From Baffinella frigidus (taxonomy: Eukaryota > Cryptophyceae > Cryptomonadales > Baffinellaceae): DNA of 32,831 nucleotides. A program made the translations under genes and the position numbers. How positions within the stretch are numbered: the stretch's first letter is position 1; every line of letters starts with the position of its first letter. The DNA lies in the NCBI GenBank assembly GCA_026770585.1, contig MU646483.1, positions 121,146-153,976 of the forward strand, written 5' to 3'. The notes under the pieces are model-generated. The model was not told the origin of the DNA. It saw nothing but the letters and a program-made list of their open reading frames with translations, and did no database searches. Shown here piece after piece: positions 27,763-32,831 of the stretch.

Positions 27763-28947
27763 GGTGTCTTATTCGCTGTCTTCTCAGACGATGATCTGCG
27801 ATGAGGCCAGGGAAATGAGATTCCAAAACACACCGCTTGCTCTACCCTGTTCGCACATCAGGATCTGCATCTGCTGTGACCGCGTGCATGCCGTCGATCC
27901 TAGCGGATCGCTTGACCCAAGCCCGGGAAAAGACGCACTGCGTGCTCATGGCTGGATCTGTGCTCGGATCCTCGCTGTTGGGCAATAGCGTTTTCCCTCC
28001 CGAGCGTTCGTGTTTGGAGGATCCTGGCTCACGCGCCGGTCCATGCACGGAAATATGGGAGCGGCCGGGGAAGGTTTCGCGCGACCGAGCTTGCGTGGAA
28101 TCTATGCGACGGCACGGATCCGGGCGTCTGCCGGGAAGATACCTGGAGACGGGGGGGGGACAGAGATCGAAACGGTGGATCGGAGAGTTTGTGTTCTTAT
28201 CTACTTTTGACTGTTTGAGAACAAAAGTCAACTCTTGATTGGAGCCATTTGAAATTTCAAAGTCGGTTTGCTTGGGGCGGCGGCGTTCTCGGGGCACCAC
28301 AGGAGACCCGGGGCAACGACAATCTTCGTGTTTCATCTGGGATTGAGCGTCGAAGCGGCAGTTTTTGATCCAGGATGACGACTGCGATGCCGGGCACGAT
28401 GCTCGCAGGTAGTTTCCCATGAAGCAGCCGAATTTTGGTGGAAGTGAGGGGGGAGCGAATGGGCGGGCCGGCGGGTGCGTGAGCGGAATGGCAACGGTGA
28501 AGTAGTACGTGGGGTAAGAATGTGGCTGGTTGGGGTCGGGGTGGGCACCGTTTGAGGTGCTGGTGCTGTTGAGTACGAGGCTGCGATTCGGACTTGCAGC
28601 CTGCCGCCCGCACATCCTGGTTGGTGTCAGGCTGTGGAGGACGCGATTCTTTTCTCTGGGTGAAAATGTCGGGGTCTGCGGATCGGGGAGCGGGGTACCG
28701 GCCCTCTGGCCTTTTTCTCAAGCGAAGAGGGGGGGCTGCAGCATTGCAGCGCAGCGTGTTATTATGTCAGACGGGGCTTGAGGCGGAGGTGGCGGTCGTC
28801 ACTTCGTCGTCACTTCGGCACTTGCACGAAGCGCCCATTCGATACAATCAGTACCCGCGCGCCGCAGCAGGGACATGGTGCGCGCAGCAGAACCCCGACG
28901 CCGGAGCAGCAGGCACTGACGCTCGCTCCTTTCCGGCAGGCACGGTG
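27763..28947. promoter_or_regulatory. Head-to-head intergenic region (candidate bidirectional promoter)
   Basis: Lies between the divergent start codons of the PPase and IFT70 genes. It holds 5' untranslated sequence and presumably both promoters. I see no TATA box that I would trust. It is the longest stretch free of microsatellites, telomere-like repeats and MITEs in the right half of the window. A TTTTGACTGTTTGAGAAC / AAAAGTCAA inverted repeat lies at 28204-28234. Confidence 0.5.
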
Positions 28948-28983
28948 ATGCCAGGCGGAGCAAACGGCGCGTTTCTGAACCAG
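28948..28983 (+). CDS. IFT70: IFT70 exon 1 (start)
   Basis: ATG then PGGANGAFLNQ, followed by the strong donor GTGAGC. In length and position it matches the short N-terminus of animal TTC30 before the IPDG motif. Supported by phase and position rather than homology. Confidence 0.7.
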
Positions 28984-31900
28984 GTGAGCCCCCCCCCGGC
29001 GTCGGGCAGCACTCGGGGCTCGATCAAAATGCAGGGACCGTATCACTTCCCAGGGGGGTGGCGCGGGGAAATGAGCTGAGCGAACAGTGTGAGGAATTGT
29101 TTTCCTCTCTGAAGCAGCTCGCCGCTGGTGAGAGTGTGGCGTTTCAGTGGTGACGCTCGCGAGGAGACCTGTGCGCGTGCGTGTGCGCATCGCTGCGTGC
29201 TTGCCCCGCGTGCACTTGGTCTAGCTCTGCCCCAGTTACTTGGGCTCCCCACTAAATACATTTCGATGCTCTTTGTACTGCAGCGTGTGTACGGAGTCCT
29301 GATCTATGTATATTCAATAAGGAGCACAGATGACGTGAGGGTGAGCTAGACGGCGCAGCGTGCTCTGACGCAAGACGTGGTTGTCCGACTATTCTCAAGT
29401 TGACACTGGACCAAGGCGGGGTTGAGTGACTATTCTCAAGTTGACACTATTCTCAAGTTGACACTGAAACGAGGCTCCCGTACCAAGAGCAGATCCATGG
29501 CGGGCAGATGACCGTGGCCGCCTAGCTCCGTCTCAGTCTAGCTCTGCCTGAGTAGAACTGGGCTCGTCCTGGCGCGCGTGCACACTAATGCCAGCAGCTA
29601 ACGCCAGCGGGCCCCTTAGCCTACGGTAGAAACCCCCCCTCCTCCTACGACGTTTAAAACAAAAAGGTCTTAAAAGTCGTAGGAGGGGGGGCTCCTACCG
29701 TAGGCAATCCGTAGGCTCTAAGTACCTCTCTGGCGTTAGCTTTTTGCATGAACACGGTGCCAGCGTGCGAAGAGCACACGGCTCAAGTTGAATATTGTCC
29801 CTCTCGCACTGAAGAAAGCGTATCGACTGCAGATCCAGGACGGGCAGATGACGGTGACCGTCTACTCGCTCATCCGCGAGGAGAAATTCTCCGAGGTCGG
29901 CTTACACACAACCAAATAATTCCTAGCTGTCGGCTTACACGCAATCCACGAATTCGTCCGACACGCTTGCAGGCCTAGCTCCGCCTCACCACACGAGGCT
30001 ATCTATGCGAACAGATTCCTAAGTCAATTATTGGATTATTGCCCAGGAAACACGCCAAAAGCCAGCAATTGGTCACGTGGCGCCCGAAAAGCGGGCGCCA
30101 CGTGACCAATTTTCAATGAAAATTACTACACACGTTTGAAATAGTCATTTATTATGTTCGCATGGGTGGCCTCGTGTGACAGTCTAGCTCTGCCTGAGTA
30201 AGACTGGCCTCGCCATGAATGTATTTGAGTTTAGTGTTGAAGTTTTGAACTAGAGCGTCCGGTCTAAATATATTTGGTGAGCCGAGTTTGACTGAGGCAG
30301 AGCTATTCGAGCCGTCTCCACTGAGCGGAGCTCTCCAACTTGGTGTGCCCGGGCTCTTTCCCGCTCAAACGTTGACGGATTTGTACCGTGAAGCCGGAAT
30401 GGTAACTTGAGAAATAGTCAGTCAACCCGAGTGAGGCAGAGCTAGAACTCCGCCGCAGGCGCCTTCACTAAGCGGGGGGGACGTGCGGATGTTCCAGACT
30501 CCACAACTACTGTTGACTCAACTGAAGCACAGTTGACTGAACCTCCAACCGCTGTTCTCTGAACCACGCAGGGTCTGCACCCACCAAAGCGGAAACCAAA
30601 CCAGGAAGGGAGAGGACTGCCACAGAAGTGTGAAAGTAGTCAAATTTCGCGACTCTCGGGTGCTTGCCGGGGACCTGACCTTGGCGCACACCTCTGCAGA
30701 GGTAGCGTCCAGCTCCGAGTCAACCCAGGCCTCTTCAGGCGGGAGAACACGGCCATCCACTTAGCAGCCACCGGGGGCTTCACGGACAGGGTCCATCTAA
30801 ACTATTTGTACTAGAATCTGACCCATCGCCCAAGAACCCAACCGAAATTGCACCTTGAATTTAAGGTGAAGAGGTCCTCGGTCGCTGCTAAGTGGGTGGT
30901 AGTGACGCGATTCGACGCGTGCTTTCACTGCTGGAGTAGGGTTTTCTCAACCCGAGGTGTAGGGTTCGCATTAACCCTGTACCCTAAACCATGAACCATG
31001 CATAATAAAAACTGCACCCTACACCCTAAACCTTAAACGCTACATCCTAAACCCTAAACCCTAAACCCTAAACCCTAAACCCTAAACCCTAAACCCTAAA
31101 CCCTAAACCCCAACCGCTACACAGGCGATCACGGTGCTAAACAACCAGCTACAGTGGTTCCCGCGTGTAGCGTTCAGGAACCCCTTCACCCTACACCCTA
31201 CACCCTACACCCTAAAACCTAAAACCTGAACAAACTCTAATCCCTCCACAGAGGCGATCACCGTGCTTCACAACCAGCCAAAGTGGTTCCCTTTTCGCCA
31301 GCAGTGTAGGGCCTACACCCTCAGCCCTGATTCCTAATCCTTAACCCCTAATCCCTCCGCGCAGGCGATCACGGTGCTGAGCAACTAGCTACTGTGGTTC
31401 CCTGTTCGCTGGTGGTGTAGGGCCAACCCGACACCCTACACCCTACACCCTACACCCTACACCCTACACCCTACAACCTAAACAAACCCTGATCCCTCCA
31501 CACAGGCGATTACGGTGCTGAACAACCAGCTACAGTGGTTCCCGCGGTCGCGTGCCGCGCTCTCGCTCCTCGCTTACTGCTTCTACCAGATTCAGGACTT
31601 CAATTCGGTACCTACCCTCTCCATTCTCGCCCACTGCTTCTACCCTACCAGATCCAAGGACTTGAACAGTGTGCAGCTTCTACGGTTTCGCGTACCGAGC
31701 AATTCTGGATCGTGTTCCCTCTCGCTCCTCGGTTGCTGCTTCTACCAGATTCGGGACTGCAATTCGGTACGCCGCAAAAGTATTCATTAATTGTTTTTGG
31801 CGCAACGAAATTTACCACACAAATGCTTCACTATTACTAGTACCACACGGTGGACTACGAGAGTTTCGTTGTGAGGCAGAGGGGCCCCTAAAACCCCTAA

Positions 31901-32729
31901 ACCCCCAACCCTAAACCCTAAACCCTAAACCCGTAAACCCTCAATCAGGCGTCTGACAAGCACGCGATGCTGTGCCTCTCTCGTGCCAACTGCCGCCCTA
32001 TCTTACCATATCCTGCTGACTGTCGCCCTATCCTACCAGCTGACGCCATATCCTGCCAACCTAATCTGCCGGGTGGTTTGGCAGGCGTCTGACAAGTACG
32101 AGATGCTCTGCCGGTCTTTCCCAGAAGTGGACGAGTACAAGTTCTACTACGCCCAGTCGCTTTACAAGGCCGCGCTTTACGAACAGGTTGCGAGCCTCTC
32201 TCTCGCTCGCTCTCTCTATCTCTCTCTCTCTCTCTCTCTCTCCTGGGAGAGCGGTCCTTGAGAATATGGTGAGCCAGTGAGATTCATTCGTATGACTTTT
32301 GGAAGAAATGAGGTTACTACTCGCAAAAGTTAGTTTTACTTCAGACTCCATTCTGCAAAACTGAGTCCTTTTCAAATGTACGAGAGTTATTGAAAGAGTC
32401 GCATCCGCAAAACGGCCACCTCAGGTGTGTCCAACACGCACAGCCTCAAAATTATTAATGTGTGCTTGATGTAGTAACAAATGTCTCTCACGTAACTGAA
32501 GGACAGGGCGGAGCGACGGGGAGGGGGACTGGTGGGGAGGCGCAGCATTGATGGTCAAACAGAAGCATTGATGGTCAAAACTGACGCACGGGAGGTCGCC
32601 CTCTCTGGACGCCTCAAGTTAATGGTCCACGAGATATGTTGAATGAAAGTCTCTCTCGCACGACAGGCGACGCGGGCGTGCACGTGGATCGAGAACGAGA
32701 CCTACCGCCAGAAGAAACTCAACCTCCAG
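28948..32729 (+). CDS. IFT70: Intraflagellar transport protein IFT70 (TTC30), 5' part, runs off the window
   Basis: IFT70 (TTC30, DYF-1, fleer) is a TPR-superhelix subunit of the IFT-B core that carries cargo along cilia. Five exons give 122 codons in one frame. Recognisable family segments are the IQDGQ..VYSLIREEKFSEA start, the NNQLQWFPRSRAALSLLAYC TPR helix, YEMLCRSFPEVDEYK, FYYAQSLYKAALYEQ and the WIENETYRQKKLNLQ stretch. These correspond to RSPRSRAGLSLLGYCYY and YxxQALYKACLYPEA of animal TTC30. The start ATG at 28948 is the only one that gives a short N-terminus, a GTGAGC donor and the right phase. The rest of the gene lies past the window end. It is divergent from the PPase gene, with ATGs about 1.2 kb apart. 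Confidence 0.88.
29493..29520 (+). repeat. 5'-edge echo of IFT70 exon 2
   Basis: GAGCAG, then ATCCATGGCGGGCAGATGAC, matching ATCCAGGACGGGCAGATGAC of the true exon; the reading soon hits a stop. Upstream of the exon. Confidence 0.9.
29597..29740. mobile_element. Family 3 MITE-like element
   Basis: GCTAACGCCAGCGGGCCCC to CTCTCTGGCGTTAGC, 144 bp and almost the same as 5593-5736. It lies in IFT70 intron 1. Confidence 0.9.
29833..29895 (+). CDS. IFT70: IFT70 exon 2
   Basis: Encodes IQDGQMTVTVYSLIREEKFS and E, the first helices of the family. Acceptor CTGCAG, donor GTCGGC, phase 0. A 5'-edge echo sits at 29493-29520 and a donor-side echo at 29929-29945. Confidence 0.88.
30067..30113. repeat. Long perfect hairpin with CACGTG in both arms
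   Basis: TTGGTCACGTGGCGCCCG and CGGGCGCCACGTGACCAA around an AAAAG loop; the arms extend further with AATT. Located in IFT70 intron 2. Confidence 0.9.
30960..31115. repeat. CCCTAAA telomere-like tract, sense orientation for IFT70
   Basis: Begins as degenerate ACCCTAAACC units and ends with about eight perfect AACCCTA units just upstream of the first exon 3 echo. Confidence 0.95.
31125..31410 (+). repeat. Three 5'-edge echoes of IFT70 exon 3
   Basis: 31125-31173, 31254-31300 and 31365-31410 each start after AG with GCGATCAC(G/C)GTGCT and repeat AACCAGCTA-C-GTGGTTCCC. The third has an in-frame TAG. Spacing to the true exon is 129, 111 and 141 bp; CCCTA-type units fill the gaps. Confidence 0.93.
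31506..31607 (+). CDS. IFT70: IFT70 exon 3
   Basis: Encodes AITVLNNQLQWFPRSRAALS, then LLAYCFYQIQDFNS, the first full TPR. Acceptor CACAG, donor GTACCT. It is the only intact copy among four acceptor-side copies; two donor-side copies follow. Confidence 0.93.
31618..31770 (+). repeat. Two 3'-edge echoes of IFT70 exon 3
   Basis: About 31618-31670 (CTCTCCATTCTCGCCCACTG, then CTTCTACC...CAGATCC) and 31712-31770 (CTCTCGCTCCTCGGTTGCTG to AATTCG|GTACGC). Both copy the donor half only and lie downstream of the exon. Confidence 0.92.
31949..31983 (+). repeat. 5'-edge echo of IFT70 exon 4
   Basis: ATCAG, then GCGTCTGACAAGCACGCGAT, matching GCGTCTGACAAGTACGAGAT of the true exon; preceded by CCCTAAA repeats. 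Confidence 0.9.
32085..32186 (+). CDS. IFT70: IFT70 exon 4
   Basis: Encodes ASDKYEMLCRSFPEVDEYK, then FYYAQSLYKAALYEQ. Acceptor TTGGCAG, donor GTTGCG, phase 0. A 5'-edge echo is at 31949-31983. Confidence 0.94.
32667..32729 (+). CDS. IFT70: IFT70 exon 5 (last visible)
   Basis: Encodes ATRACTWIENETYRQKKLNL and Q, matching the IENPAYHxxVLKLQ stretch of TTC30. Acceptor CGACAG. The end is set at CAG|GCACCC, a GC donor followed by a CT-rich intron; this boundary is less sure because the sequence stays open in frame. Confidence 0.82.
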
Positions 32730-32734
32730 GCACC

Positions 32735-32831
32735 CTCCCTCTCGCTCTCTCGCTCTCTCTCCCGCTCCCTCTCTCGCTCTCTCTCTCGCTCTCTCTCGCT
32801 CTCTCTCCCCCCCCCCCCCCCCCCCCCCCCC
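32735..32831. repeat. CTCTCG microsatellite and terminal C run
   Basis: CT-rich intron start after IFT70 exon 5, ending in more than 20 C at the window edge. Confidence 0.95.

Noticed and set aside
27842-28615. Minus-strand open frame of 257 codons in the intergenic region
   Set aside because: No family motif, Arg/Ser/Pro-rich composition, overlaps an open plus-strand frame, and lies upstream of the chosen PPase start. Probably GC-driven openness. A SIVPGIAVVI-like stretch at about 28370-28410 weakly recalls PPase exon 4 but goes no further.
30960-31115. A true telomere or subtelomere
   Set aside because: Telomere-like tracts are short, degenerate, internal to genes and present throughout, with coding exons on both sides.

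Overview
This is a nuclear window from a flagellated or ciliated microbial eukaryote. It carries one gene for a ciliary protein (IFT70/TTC30). Both genes are split into many tiny exons by repeat-rich introns, and the introns are full of TTTAGGG-type telomere-like sequence. TTTAGGG is used by several algal and protist lineages, so I do not name a species; I lean towards an alga or alveolate.

Layout. Positions 1-4468 hold no exon I can support; they contain hairpin-forming inverted-repeat elements and short repeats. Positions 4469-27762 (minus strand) hold one gene that I reconstruct as 27 coding exons. All phases match and the total is 1899 nt (632 codons plus stop). It encodes three tandem family I soluble inorganic pyrophosphatase (PPase) domains and a short coiled-coil tail. 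Domains 1 and 2 keep the catalytic residues I checked; domain 3 has lost most of them. Positions 27763-28947 are a head-to-head intergenic region. From 28948 to the right end (plus strand) are the first five exons (122 codons) of an IFT70/TTC30 gene that runs off the window.

The most unusual signal is in the introns. Next to most exons, the preceding intron holds decayed copies of the exon's 5' edge with its acceptor, and the following intron holds decayed copies of its 3' edge with its donor. I call these exon-edge echoes. They occur in both genes and on both strands. Some have been amplified into minisatellites; one is a clear tandem triplication.

Two other layers are intron-wide. CCCTAAA-type repeats lie mostly on the sense strand of each gene, often directly upstream of 3' splice sites, and the orientation flips between the two genes. 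Several families of short non-coding inverted-repeat (MITE-like) elements share a palindromic CCTACGGTAGG-type core. Long microsatellites fill much of the rest. Both window ends are homopolymers (G at the left, C at the right), which probably mark assembly breaks.

All exon calls come from reading the sequence and from remembered family motifs. No alignment, transcript or database search was run.
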